Source of the DNA: Solimonas sp964507195
GTDB lineage: Bacteria; Pseudomonadota; Gammaproteobacteria; Nevskiales; Nevskiaceae
DNA length: 20,950 bases
Assembly (NCBI GenBank): GCA_964507195.1
Contig: CAZDPA010000061.1
Location: forward strand, 1 to 20,950
Direction: 5' to 3'
Shown here piece after piece: positions 14,387 through 20,950 of the stretch. The stretch's first letter is position 1, and every line of letters begins with the position of its first letter. A model generated the notes under the pieces. It worked only from the letters and a program-made list of their open reading frames with translations, was not told where the DNA came from and did no database searches. A program made the translations under genes and the position numbers.

Positions 14387-15712
14387 TTGAGCAAGGATCG
14401 CGACGATGACCATGAGCCGCCCGCCGCCGGCGCCAAGCGCTTCATCAAGCTGGCGGGGATGACGGCGACGTTGGCCACCCGTTTTGCGGGCAATGCGATC
14501 GCCAACTCTTTCCGCACGGTGGAACAGCGCGAGGAAGCGCGCGACAAACTCAACGCAGATGTCGGCGCGCAGATGGCGCAGACCCTGGGCGAGCTGAAAG
14601 GCGCGGTGATGAAGCTCGGTCAGCTGGCCTCGCAGGTCGCTGACTTCCTGCCCAAGGAAATCGCCGAGCCGCTCAAGAAACTGCAGAAGGACGCATCGCC
14701 GATGCCCTTCTCGGTGATCAGGAAGCAGATCGAACGCGAGCTGGGAAAGCCGCTGAAGCAACTGTTCAGCACGCTCGATCACAAGCCCTACGCCGCGGCG
14801 TCGATCGGCCAGGTCCATCGAGGCGTTCTGCACGACGGCCGTGAAGTCGTCGTCAAGGTGCAGTACCCCGGCATTGCGGCGTCCTGCGACAGTGATCTCA
14901 AGCAGCTGAAGCTGGCGCTGCGCACCGCGCGTCTGGTCAAGGTCGACAAGGCCGTGCTGGACAGCCTGTTCGAGGAGATCCGCACGCGGCTGCATGAGGA
15001 GCTCGACTACGAGCAGGAAGCCCGCAACATGGCGCTGTTCCGCGAGTACTACGCGGATGATCCGATGATCATCGTCCCTGCAACCGTGCCCGAGCTGTGC
15101 ACCAGACAGGTCCTGACGATGATTCTGGAGCCGGGCGATTCACTCGACACCGTGAGCGCCGAGTACGATCAGGCGCTGCGCAATCAGCTGGCGTTGCGAC
15201 TGTTCCACTTCATGTGCCGTTCGCTGTTCGGACTGCATGCCGTGCATGCGGACCCCAACCCCGGCAACTTCGCCTGGCGCCGCGACGGCGCGCTGGTGGT
15301 CTACGACTTCGGCTGCATCAAGCGCCTCGAGCCGGGAACCATCACCGCGTATCGCAACACGGTAAAGGCTGCGCTTGCGGAGAACTGGGCTGCCGTCGAT
15401 AGCGGCCTGATCCGCCTCGGCGCGCGCGTGCCGGGTACGGCTCCGGTTGAAGCCGCGTTCTATGCCGATTGGCACCGCGTTGTGATGCGCCCTTTCACTG
15501 GCGACGAACCCTTCGACTTCGCCACCTCGACGATGCACATCGCCGCAGCGGCCAAGAGCCCGGAAGTGCTCAGGCGGATGAATCAGTTCCAGCCGGCGGT
15601 GAAGACCGTCTATCTCGACCGCATGGTCGGCGGCCACTACTGGACGCTGGTCCGGCTCAAGGCACAGGTGGCGCTGGGTCCCCTGCTGCGCGGGTATCTT
15701 CAGGTCGAGTAA
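14387..15712 (+). CDS. ABC1/UbiB-family atypical kinase
   Basis: This 441-residue protein has all the signature motifs of the ABC1/ADCK/UbiB family: KxGQ (76-79, KLGQ), the Ala-rich loop AAASIGQVH (136-144), the ATP-binding Lys157 in VVVKVQYPG, ExDY (205-208), HADPNPGN (287-294) and DFG (307-309). Family members support ubiquinone biosynthesis or membrane lipid and isoprenoid handling; in vitro activity is ATPase. It lacks obvious C-terminal membrane helices and resembles the shorter ADCK3/4-like group more than the E. coli UbiB. The start is uncertain: TTG 14387 gives the full N-terminus but has no good ribosome site; the next in-frame ATG is at codon 25. Its stop overlaps the mobA start (TAATG). 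Confidence 0.87.
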   Translation: MSKDRDDDHEPPAAGAKRFIKLAGMTATLATRFAGNAIANSFRTVEQREEARDKLNADVGAQMAQTLGELKGAVMKLGQLASQVADFLPKEIAEPLKKLQKDASPMPFSVIRKQIERELGKPLKQLFSTLDHKPYAAASIGQVHRGVLHDGREVVVKVQYPGIAASCDSDLKQLKLALRTARLVKVDKAVLDSLFEEIRTRLHEELDYEQEARNMALFREYYADDPMIIVPATVPELCTRQVLTMILEPGDSLDTVSAEYDQALRNQLALRLFHFMCRSLFGLHAVHADPNPGNFAWRRDGALVVYDFGCIKRLEPGTITAYRNTVKAALAENWAAVDSGLIRLGARVPGTAPVEAAFYADWHRVVMRPFTGDEPFDFATSTMHIAAAAKSPEVLRRMNQFQPAVKTVYLDRMVGGHYWTLVRLKAQVALGPLLRGYLQVE

Positions 15713-16293
15713 TGCTGACAGCAGCCATCATCGGTGGCGGTCTGAGTCAGAGACTGGGCGGCCAGGACAAGTTGCTGGTGGAGATTGCCGATCAGCGTCA
15801 GATCGATCGCCTGCTGGCCGCGCTTGCACCGCAGAGCGACGCACAGATCCTGATCTCGAATCGTCCGGCTGAAGCGTATCCGGGTCTGGCTATCCCGGTG
15901 TTTTCCGATCTGGTCGCGAATGCAGGCCCGCTGGCCGGCATCCATGCAGCACTGAGCGCCTGTCAGACGGCTTCTGTCCTCTGCGTCCCTGCGGACGCTG
16001 CGCTGCTACCGCCTGACCTGGCGAAGCGATTGACGGCAGCCCGCAAGCAGGCGAATGCACCAGCGGCCTGCGTCCATGATGGGCTTGGTCTCCAACCGAT
16101 CTTCTGCCTGCTGGACGCAACCTTGCTCAACGCTGCCAAGCAATCGCTGGATACCGGGAAGCTGGCTCTGCATCAGTGGTTACGCGGTGTAGGCGCGGTG
16201 GAAGTCGACTACGCCCACTGGCCTCGATGGGCGTGGAGCTTCAATACCCAGGATGAGTTGGAGTTCGTGCGCAGTCAGATAGACATGCTTTGA
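15712..16293 (+). CDS. mobA: Molybdenum cofactor guanylyltransferase MobA
   Basis: This 193-residue protein adds GMP to Mo-molybdopterin to make the MGD cofactor used by DMSO-reductase-type enzymes. The N-terminal GTP-binding loop GGGLSQRLGGQDK spans 8-20 (Lys20). Asp66 lies in FSDLVANAGPLAGI, Asp95 replaces the usual cysteine-Asp-Pro block as VPADAALLP, and FNTQDEL is near the C-terminus. The length is typical. The start ATG 15712 overlaps the UbiB-like stop by one base. A molybdopterin oxidoreductase that needs this cofactor lies 200 bases away on the other strand, so the pairing is functionally sensible. Confidence 0.88.
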   Translation: MLTAAIIGGGLSQRLGGQDKLLVEIADQRQIDRLLAALAPQSDAQILISNRPAEAYPGLAIPVFSDLVANAGPLAGIHAALSACQTASVLCVPADAALLPPDLAKRLTAARKQANAPAACVHDGLGLQPIFCLLDATLLNAAKQSLDTGKLALHQWLRGVGAVEVDYAHWPRWAWSFNTQDELEFVRSQIDML

Positions 16294-16345
16294 GGCGCAC
16301 CGCGCGCCGTCCAGAGCATTTTCGGTCTGTCCGGATACACACCCC

Positions 16346-16466
16346 CCGTTCGCATCGAGTGCCCGCGAAGCGGGTGTATCGAGATGCCGCCACAACCGGA
16401 AGCGGAGAGTGCAACTCTGATGTCTCGATACACCGCGCTTACGCGCGGCACTCGACACGAACGGAG
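16346..16466. repeat. REPIN-like inverted pair (family B, copies 3a/3b)
   Basis: CGTTCGCATCGAGTG and CACTCGACACGAACGG are the outer arms, with TGTATCGAGATG facing TGTCTCGATACA inside. The left hairpin is CCCGC/GCGGG and the right is CCGCGC/GCGCGG. It lies between the convergent mobA and molybdopterin oxidoreductase genes. Confidence 0.8.
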
Positions 16467-16494
16467 ACGTTTGAACCCCCGAACCAAAAGCGCT

Positions 16495-18729
16495 CTACGC
16501 CGCAGCGCCTTCAGCAATCCCCGTCCAACTCCCCGTATCGATCGGCCCCGCGGCGGGTTCGATGCGCACCCGGATGCCGGTCAGATGCGCCATACCGGAG
16601 ACCGGCTCAACCGCATCCGCGCCATCCGCCGCAAGCAGATTGACGTTCGCCCCGCCGAGCTTCGCGGCGATGCTCAAACCACGCGCATGCTGGTGTCCCC
16701 AGCCATGCGGAATCGCGACGGTGCCCGGCATCAGCGTATCGAGCAGCTTCACCGGCAGGCGGATCGTGTTCGTCGGCGAATGGATGTCGGCAGCACTCTT
16801 CTCTGCCAGGCCCTTCGCACGCGCATCGTCCGGGTGCATGTACAGATAGTTGGTCTGCCCCATCTCGCCGTTCGTGAGTTCGGCAATGTTCTGCGTCCAG
16901 GAGTTGTGCGTGCTGTGCATGCGCTTGGAGATCAGCCGCAGTTCACCGCGCGCATAGCTTTGCGTTTCATCGGCAAAGATCGCTTCGAGGCGCGGCACCT
17001 GCTCCATCAGCATCGGCGGCGCGAGGTGCACCTTGCCGTCGTCGTGGACGACACGCTTGCCGAGATAGCTGCCGGGCTTCGGGCCGCCGCGCCATGCCAG
17101 GCCCTGCGGCTGCTTCACAACGTCGCGGAAACGGCCGACCTTCGACGAGCGCAGGATCAGATCGAGGATCAGGCGGATCGGCAGCGACGGCTGGCGGCCG
17201 CGGCGGAACGGCGCATTCGCCAGAAGCATCAGCTGCATGATCCATTGCAGCGGCCTGACGCCAAACAGGCTGACGCCGCAGGCGCGCGCGAGCTGGGTGT
17301 ACATCGTCGCCTCGTCGCGTTGCTCGCCGCTGGGCTCGACGATTGCATCGGTTGCGGCGATGTACGAGCGTGACTGCATGCCGAGAAACAACGGAAACAC
17401 GAACGGCAGGTCGGCGCGTTCGAGCGGCGAAGTCGCCGGCAGCACGTAGTGAGCGAGGCTCGCAGTCTCGTTGAGATAGATGTCGGTGACGACGAGCAGA
17501 TCAAGTTCGCCCAGCGCCTTTCTCAGCCGTGCGGAATTGGGCATCGTCAGCAGCGGATTGCCGCCGGTGACGAACAACGCCTTGATCTGCTCGGTACCGG
17601 GCTTGAGGATCTCGTCGGCAAGAATGCCGCCGGGGAAGCCGCCGTTGAGTTCGCGGAACGCGCCAATGCGTGAACGCTCGATGCGCTGGAACAGTTTTTC
17701 CTTCTTCGCATACGCCGCGAAGTCGAACAGGCCCTCACCGAGCAGCACGCCGCCCTGGCGGTCGAGGTTGCCGGAGATCGCATTGATCACGTCGGCAAGC
17801 CACTGCGCGAGCGTGCCGTGACGGCCCATGCCCAGTCCGGTGCCGGTGACGATCGCGGATGCACCCGCAGCAATGTAGTCACCGACCATCGCCTTCAGCG
17901 CATCGGCATCGATGCCGGTCAGGGTCGAGGTTTTCTCCGCAGGCCACTGCCCTGCAAGCGCCTCGATGTCCGCGAGCCCGGTCATGTAGCGCTGCGTGCG
18001 CTCGCGATCGACACCGTTCTGCGCGAACAGCTCGTGCAGGAACGACAGGAAGAAGAACACGTCGGTGTTCGGGCGGATGAACTGATGCGCGTCCGCCATC
18101 TTCGCTGTTTCGGTTTCGCGCGGATCGACGACGACGATGCGCCCGCCGCGCTTGCGCACATCCTTGAGTCGCTTGCCGGGATGGGCAACCTGCAGGAAGG
18201 TCCACTTCGACACGATGGGGTTGGTGCCAACGATCAGCATGTAGCGCACGTGATCGAGATCGACAAACGGCTGCGTGAACGGAAAGCCGTACATCTCGGT
18301 CGCCGACGCGAAACGGTTCGCGCAGTCCTGCGTCGAAGACGAGAACATGCTGCGCGAACCGATGCCCTTCATGAAGCCTTCGGCAAAGATCGGATGCAGC
18401 AGGCTGAAGCCGGCGGCGGTGCCGACGTACATCGAGATCGAATGCGGGCTGACGGCACGCAGCCCTTTCACCTTCGCGCCGATCTCAGCGTAGGCCTGCG
18501 CCCAGCTGATGCGCTCGAAACGATCGCCAACGCGCTTGAGCGGATACTGCAGACGATCGGGCGAGTCATACATGCGGTGCTGGTTCAGCCCCTTCATGCA
18601 CGCAAAGCCATCGGTGCCGATGTGGTCCTTGTGCGGCTTCAGGTCCACGATCCTGCCGCCCTCCATCTCCGCGACGAGCCCGCAGGACGCCTCGCAGATA
18701 CGGCAGAACGTGTGCTTGGTTTCTTTCAT
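16495..18729 (-). CDS. Molybdopterin oxidoreductase with N-terminal 4Fe-4S site
   Basis: This 744-residue protein belongs to the DMSO-reductase superfamily (BisC/FdhF type). A 4Fe-4S site at the start is C9-x2-C12-x3-C16-x27-C44 (FCRICEASCGL...FACMKG). Cys136 in SSTQDCANRF sits at the place of the Mo-ligating Cys/Sec (near 140 in FdhF, NapA and acetylene hydratase). Later blocks such as IVGTNPIVSKW, RIVVVDPRETETAKMADAHQFIRPNTD and IPHGWGHQHARG are typical of MGD binding. No Tat signal is seen, so it should act in the cytosol. No partner electron-transfer subunit lies beside it. Substrate cannot be assigned. The start is ATG 18729. Confidence 0.88.
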   Translation of the reverse strand: MKETKHTFCRICEASCGLVAEMEGGRIVDLKPHKDHIGTDGFACMKGLNQHRMYDSPDRLQYPLKRVGDRFERISWAQAYAEIGAKVKGLRAVSPHSISMYVGTAAGFSLLHPIFAEGFMKGIGSRSMFSSSTQDCANRFASATEMYGFPFTQPFVDLDHVRYMLIVGTNPIVSKWTFLQVAHPGKRLKDVRKRGGRIVVVDPRETETAKMADAHQFIRPNTDVFFFLSFLHELFAQNGVDRERTQRYMTGLADIEALAGQWPAEKTSTLTGIDADALKAMVGDYIAAGASAIVTGTGLGMGRHGTLAQWLADVINAISGNLDRQGGVLLGEGLFDFAAYAKKEKLFQRIERSRIGAFRELNGGFPGGILADEILKPGTEQIKALFVTGGNPLLTMPNSARLRKALGELDLLVVTDIYLNETASLAHYVLPATSPLERADLPFVFPLFLGMQSRSYIAATDAIVEPSGEQRDEATMYTQLARACGVSLFGVRPLQWIMQLMLLANAPFRRGRQPSLPIRLILDLILRSSKVGRFRDVVKQPQGLAWRGGPKPGSYLGKRVVHDDGKVHLAPPMLMEQVPRLEAIFADETQSYARGELRLISKRMHSTHNSWTQNIAELTNGEMGQTNYLYMHPDDARAKGLAEKSAADIHSPTNTIRLPVKLLDTLMPGTVAIPHGWGHQHARGLSIAAKLGGANVNLLAADGADAVEPVSGMAHLTGIRVRIEPAAGPIDTGSWTGIAEGAAA

Positions 18730-18918
18730 TACGCAGGTCTCCCCTAGCGTTGCAGGTACCCTAACGCGGCCATGGGTGGCTGAACTCGTCCGAACTGATC
18801 AGCGACGGCCGACCCTCTACTGCCACGCGTCGTTGGTCACCCGTACCGCAGAGAACCTGCTGTGAGCATCGCTGTACCAGATCTCCTTGCGCTCCGGTAA
18901 CTGGGTGGAGGTGCACTG
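18730..18918. other. Intergenic region upstream of the Mo enzyme gene
   Basis: About 190 bases with no convincing complete gene. The stretch just above 18729 must hold the minus-strand leader of the oxidoreductase gene. On the plus strand an open stretch without a start ends ...YQISLRSGNWVEVH before TGA 18917-18919, and may be a remnant. No terminator or tRNA-like repeat was seen. Confidence 0.4.
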
Positions 18919-19086
18919 ATGAACGCCAGCGAGACTATCGAGGCGCGTGTTAGCAAGGTTGCCCGGATGACGAGCGGCTCGTTCGACTTGGTGCTGTCAT
19001 TCTTCACGCTGAACCGTTGCGGCGTTCAAGTTGTGCGGAGTGTGTACTCGACCGATCTGGATGTGTGTGTGTTGCAGAAGAAATCG
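18919..19086 (+). pseudogene. Possible truncated 5' end of a gene
   Basis: ATG 18919 follows an almost ideal ribosome site (GGAGGTG, six bases before the start). The first ~56 codons have G or C in most third positions and read MNASETIEARVSKVARM..., which looks coding. Beyond 19087 the frame runs on to 19467 only as the antisense of the HEPN-like gene. The simplest reading is the front of an older gene cut off when the HEPN module arrived. It is not recognised. Alternatives are a small independent ORF or chance. Confidence 0.3.
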
Positions 19087-19524
19087 CTACGGCTGCGCGA
19101 AAGGCGGACGGGCCGTTTCGAGCAGGTTTTCGAAAATGTTAGTAAGTCGCCGAGCGGCGCTTTGAGACTGCAACGCAAACATGCCATCGATGCGCATATC
19201 GAGATCATAGTCTGCGTCCCGGCGTCGCAACTTCAGCGCCCTTGCCTGCAGCACCGCCGACTTAAGCTGACCTGCACGGGCCACATCCAAAGTCTCAGCA
19301 AAGGCCACCAGTGCTCGATACACGCGCTCGTGGCTGCCAAAGTCGTCAGCATTCACCACCGCTGGCACGCGGAACGCCTGAGTGACTTCGATCGCCAAAT
19401 AGAAGACGCTGTAGTACCAGCGCCCAATCGCAGCCCGTTGAACTGCTTCCTTCTCCGACGTCAATAACGTCGAACTGAAGAGCTCGTCCCCAAGCGCGGC
19501 AATACTATGCCGCGAGCTGGGCAT
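19087..19524 (-). CDS. HEPN-like (UPF0332-type) protein
   Basis: This 145-residue helical protein matches the HEPN/UPF0332 pattern: RWYYSVFYLAIEV (35-47, like AYYAxFHAA), SHERVYRAL (64-72, like HSGV), and RRRDADYD (100-107, like LRxxADYD), followed by a final helix. The canonical RNase motif Rx4-6H of HEPN toxins is not visible, so catalysis is unproven. The start is ATG 19524 with an AAGGGA-like site; it overlaps the 3' end of the upstream partner gene by 20 bases, implying coupled expression. HEPN proteins often act as toxin, antiphage or nucleotide-binding partners. Base composition is below that of the core genes. It could equally be a non-enzymatic partner subunit. Confidence 0.7.
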   Translation of the reverse strand: MPSSRHSIAALGDELFSSTLLTSEKEAVQRAAIGRWYYSVFYLAIEVTQAFRVPAVVNADDFGSHERVYRALVAFAETLDVARAGQLKSAVLQARALKLRRRDADYDLDMRIDGMFALQSQSAARRLTNIFENLLETARPPFAQP

Positions 19525-20317
19525 GTTCCCTTCTTATTCCGTAGATGTCCACGGAGAACGAAGACAACAAGCTCCACGGCAGGCTGCTAGCCCCGAGCTC
19601 GTCAAAATAGCCATTCAGCAATTCGGAAATCTGCTCGTGGCTTACTTCCGGATACAACATAAGGCGGGCAGTTCCGGAATCTTGCTCAGACAGGTCTAGC
19701 TGCAGCGAGAACGTCGTATTTCCAATCTGATGCGTTTTTTCTGCGATACGGCGCAGAAGAGGGCGTGCGATTAACGTCGCATCTTCGTCTGCGATCTTCT
19801 GTTGGTCAAAAAACGCGACGATGCTCTCGAGGTCTCGAAGCAAATTCCCTTCGTTGCATTCACCCTCGATATTTGCCCGCTGCCGAACTTTTATCGAAGC
19901 GAGCGCACGGCGCGGCATGCCCATAAGTACATACGAGGTCCACGCGACATAGGCAACATCGGTGTCATGCGGGAAATCGGAAATCAACGCTCCAATAACT
20001 TCCTCGAACTGATCGAATTCCGCCACTGAGAAAAGTGCAGTTGCCGAGTTCAACCGGAAGTCGATTGATGGCTTCCCAAACTGTCTTTGATTTCCGACTC
20101 GAATGGCATCGAGTACTGCCGCCGCATCCCGCGCCAATGCTGCGATATGGATGAAGGCGCTGAGCACAGTCGATTCATGGGGCAGCGCTTTCAGCAAAAC
20201 CTCAGCTTCACGCTTGAACTTCCGCAACGTGAAATCATCGGCCACAGCTACGCTCGAGTCGTACCTATCTAACTCGAGAATCAGATTGTTTGCTTTAACC
20301 GCTGGCTGGCTAGCCAT
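19505..20317 (-). CDS. Unrecognised helical protein paired with HEPN
   Basis: This 270-residue protein is not recognised. Residues 1-195 look all-helical, with TPR-like alternation (e.g. AEFDQFEEVIGALISDFPHDTDVAYVAWTSYVLMGMPRRAL, given here in part: AEFDQFEEVI, PHDTDVAYVAW, MPRRALASI). Residues about 200-262 appear alpha/beta (FSLQLDLSEQ, ARLMLYPEVS, SFSVDIYG). No signal peptide or membrane helix is seen. No GSx10DxD nucleotidyltransferase signature is present, so it is not the usual MNT partner of HEPN. The start ATG 20317 is chosen over an in-frame TTG at 20332 because GGA lies just upstream; the evidence is modest. It overlaps the HEPN start by 20 bases. 19621-19680 is 50% GC by hand count, lower than the core genes. 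It may be a regulator, antitoxin or target-binding subunit. Confidence 0.65.
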   Translation of the reverse strand: MASQPAVKANNLILELDRYDSSVAVADDFTLRKFKREAEVLLKALPHESTVLSAFIHIAALARDAAAVLDAIRVGNQRQFGKPSIDFRLNSATALFSVAEFDQFEEVIGALISDFPHDTDVAYVAWTSYVLMGMPRRALASIKVRQRANIEGECNEGNLLRDLESIVAFFDQQKIADEDATLIARPLLRRIAEKTHQIGNTTFSLQLDLSEQDSGTARLMLYPEVSHEQISELLNGYFDELGASSLPWSLLSSFSVDIYGIRREHAQLAA

Positions 20318-20582
20318 AATTCCGTAGATCAATCGGTTAGAGTTACCGCGACGGCAGCAGCGTTAGCTACGCATACCTGCGGCACTTTAGTTCCTGACGC
20401 ACTAACGAGCAATGAACAGTGGCTTGATGGTTCAACTATCGCCAGATAGAAGGCGGCGCCAGAGAGGGTTTTACCACCCCATACCGCCCTAACTCCTCTA
20501 ACCCGACAGAGCCCGTCATCGACCGGACTTTTGCGTTGGAAATCCAAGTGCAACGAACTTGTGGATTTTATGTCGGGTGTAA
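20318..20582. other. Non-coding gap between HEPN pair and tRNA-Ser
   Basis: About 265 bases without a credible gene; the promoter of the HEPN pair should be here but no clear boxes were found. A bulged hairpin, TTGC-g-TTGG-AAAT-CCAA-gt-GCAA (20531-20553), is unexplained. No copy of the tRNA-Ser 3' end is present, so no att site can be claimed. Confidence 0.4.
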
Positions 20583-20613
20583 TAAAAAAGCGCCCCTAAG
20601 AGCGCGTTTTTAT
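20583..20613 (-). terminator. Terminator of tRNA-Ser
   Basis: On the minus strand, past the tRNA CCA, the sequence AAAAACGCGCTCTTAGGGGCGC is followed by TTTTTTA. The GC stem is short (GCGC/GCGC) but is extended by A/T pairing and flanked by T-tracts on both strands, so it could work in both directions. Confidence 0.65.
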
Positions 20614-20621
20614 TACAGAAC

Positions 20622-20713
20622 TGGCGGAGAGAGAGGGATTCGAACCCTCGATACGGTTTGACCCGTATACACGCTTTCCAGGCGTGCTCCTTCAACCACT
20701 CGGACACCTCTCC
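20622..20713 (-). tRNA. tRNA-Ser (GGA)
   Basis: This is a complete class II tRNA of 92 bases with encoded CCA (20624-20622). The acceptor begins GGAGAGG at 20713 and pairs with TCTCTCC. The D-arm is GTCCGAGTGGTTGAAGGAGC, the anticodon loop is CTGGAAA with anticodon GGA, a long variable arm (ATACGGG...CCGTAT) is typical of Ser, and the T-loop is GGTTCGAATCC. Confidence 0.96.
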
Positions 20714-20756
20714 GGATTGTTACGGCACCCAATATAGCGGCCATGCCGCCCCGTTG

Positions 20757-20771
20757 GGGGCGCGCATTATA
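20757..20771 (-). promoter_or_regulatory. Candidate tRNA-Ser promoter -10 and discriminator
   Basis: The minus strand reads TATAAT (20771-20766) followed by GCGCGCCCC, the same discriminator string as the tRNA-Met promoter. The -35 is not clear. The mature tRNA starts about 50 bases later. A second AT-rich box, TATATT (20736-20731), is closer and could be used instead. Confidence 0.45.
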
Positions 20772-20778
20772 GCCGCGG

Positions 20779-20950
20779 TCACTCCGCTTTGGGGGCGGCC
20801 TCGGCGGCAGGTGCCGGCGCGGCTGGCGAGCCGATCACAGCTTCCGGCGGTTCTTCGGTGACGCGCATGCGCGGCGGCATGTCCAGGCATTCGGTACGCA
20901 GATTGCCGCCTTCGTCCTGCACCTGATTGGCGAAACCGACCGGGTCTTTC
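20779..20950 (-). CDS. C-terminal end of an unrecognised protein (partial)
   Basis: The last ~56 residues of a minus-strand gene entering from the right edge: it reads KDPVGFANQVQDEGG, then NLRTECLDMPPRMRVTEEPP, and ends in an Ala/Pro-rich tail (PAAPAPAAEAAPKAE) before TGA 20781-20779. The low-complexity tail is typical of a disordered C-terminus. Too little is present to assign a family. It lies upstream of tRNA-Ser on the same strand. Confidence 0.6.
   Translation of the reverse strand, partial: KDPVGFANQVQDEGGNLRTECLDMPPRMRVTEEPPEAVIGSPAAPAPAAEAAPKAE

Noticed and set aside
15469..15711. Upstream extension of the mobA frame
   Set aside because: It overlaps the UbiB-like kinase in another frame; the GTP-binding loop starts right after ATG 15712.
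17818..18747. 309-residue open frame on the plus strand
   Set aside because: Antisense of the N-terminal half of the molybdopterin oxidoreductase.
19087..19524. Catalytic RNase motif Rx4-6H in the HEPN-like protein
   Set aside because: No Arg and His with that spacing is present, so RNase activity is not claimed.
18730..20621. Duplicated tRNA-Ser 3' end marking an island boundary
   Set aside because: No convincing copy of the tRNA-Ser 3' sequence was found in this stretch.
1..20950. CRISPR array, insertion sequence, integrase or riboswitch
   Set aside because: No regularly spaced direct repeats with spacers, no transposase or integrase frame, and no recognisable riboswitch fold were seen; repeats present are palindromic REP-type elements.

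Overview
The window is high-GC proteobacterial DNA. CreBCD, E. coli-type HipBA, the YchF C-terminus, AtoDA/ScoAB-type CoA transferase, a UbiB-like kinase and several REP-type palindrome families suggest a gammaproteobacterium, perhaps Xanthomonadales or Nevskiales. This placement is inference; no rRNA or clear phylogenetic marker is present.

Layout. 1-121 is the tail of ychF, followed by two palindromic repeats and a tRNA-Met with promoter and terminator (373-554). 646-1566 (-) is a low-GC gene for an unusual proteasome-beta-like Ntn-hydrolase fused to a C-terminal SEC-C zinc motif. It sits just behind the two-component genes creB-creC (3862-1578, -). creD (4003-5400, +) diverges from creB, and the gap between them carries four phased half-sites that resemble the E. 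coli Cre tag. 5464-7053 (-) is a hipBA persistence toxin-antitoxin operon with three operators at exact 27-bp spacing. A divergent membrane-anchored Cys-containing protein of unknown function (7157-7759, +) lies on the other side of these operators. 7764-7989 holds a terminator and repeats.

The minus-strand run 13286-8014 encodes a purple-acid-type phosphatase lipoprotein, an imelysin lipoprotein, a di-haem oxidoreductase lipoprotein, and the CoA-transferase subunits scoA and scoB. The first three are tightly packed and look like an envelope iron/haem or phosphate-related operon. scoB contains ten undetermined bases. 13436-16293 (+) carries an M14-type zinc hydrolase, an ABC1/UbiB kinase and mobA. 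mobA makes the guanylyl-molybdopterin cofactor needed by the molybdopterin oxidoreductase on the opposite strand (16495-18729, -), and a REPIN-like repeat separates them.

18730-20580 is a lower-GC accessory segment. It holds an apparent 5' gene fragment, then a minus-strand overlapping pair: an unrecognised helical-repeat-like protein (20317-19505) and a HEPN/UPF0332-like protein (19524-19087). The pair lies at the 3' side of a tRNA-Ser(GGA) gene (20713-20622). The window ends in the C-terminus of an unrecognised minus-strand gene.

The strongest candidates for something undescribed are the Ntn-hydrolase/SEC-C protein, which conserves the proteasome Thr1/Asp17/Lys33/Gly47 spacing, and the HEPN pair, whose partner is not a nucleotidyltransferase. 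Both lie at the 3' side of a tRNA gene. No integrase, CRISPR array, insertion sequence or duplicated att site was found.
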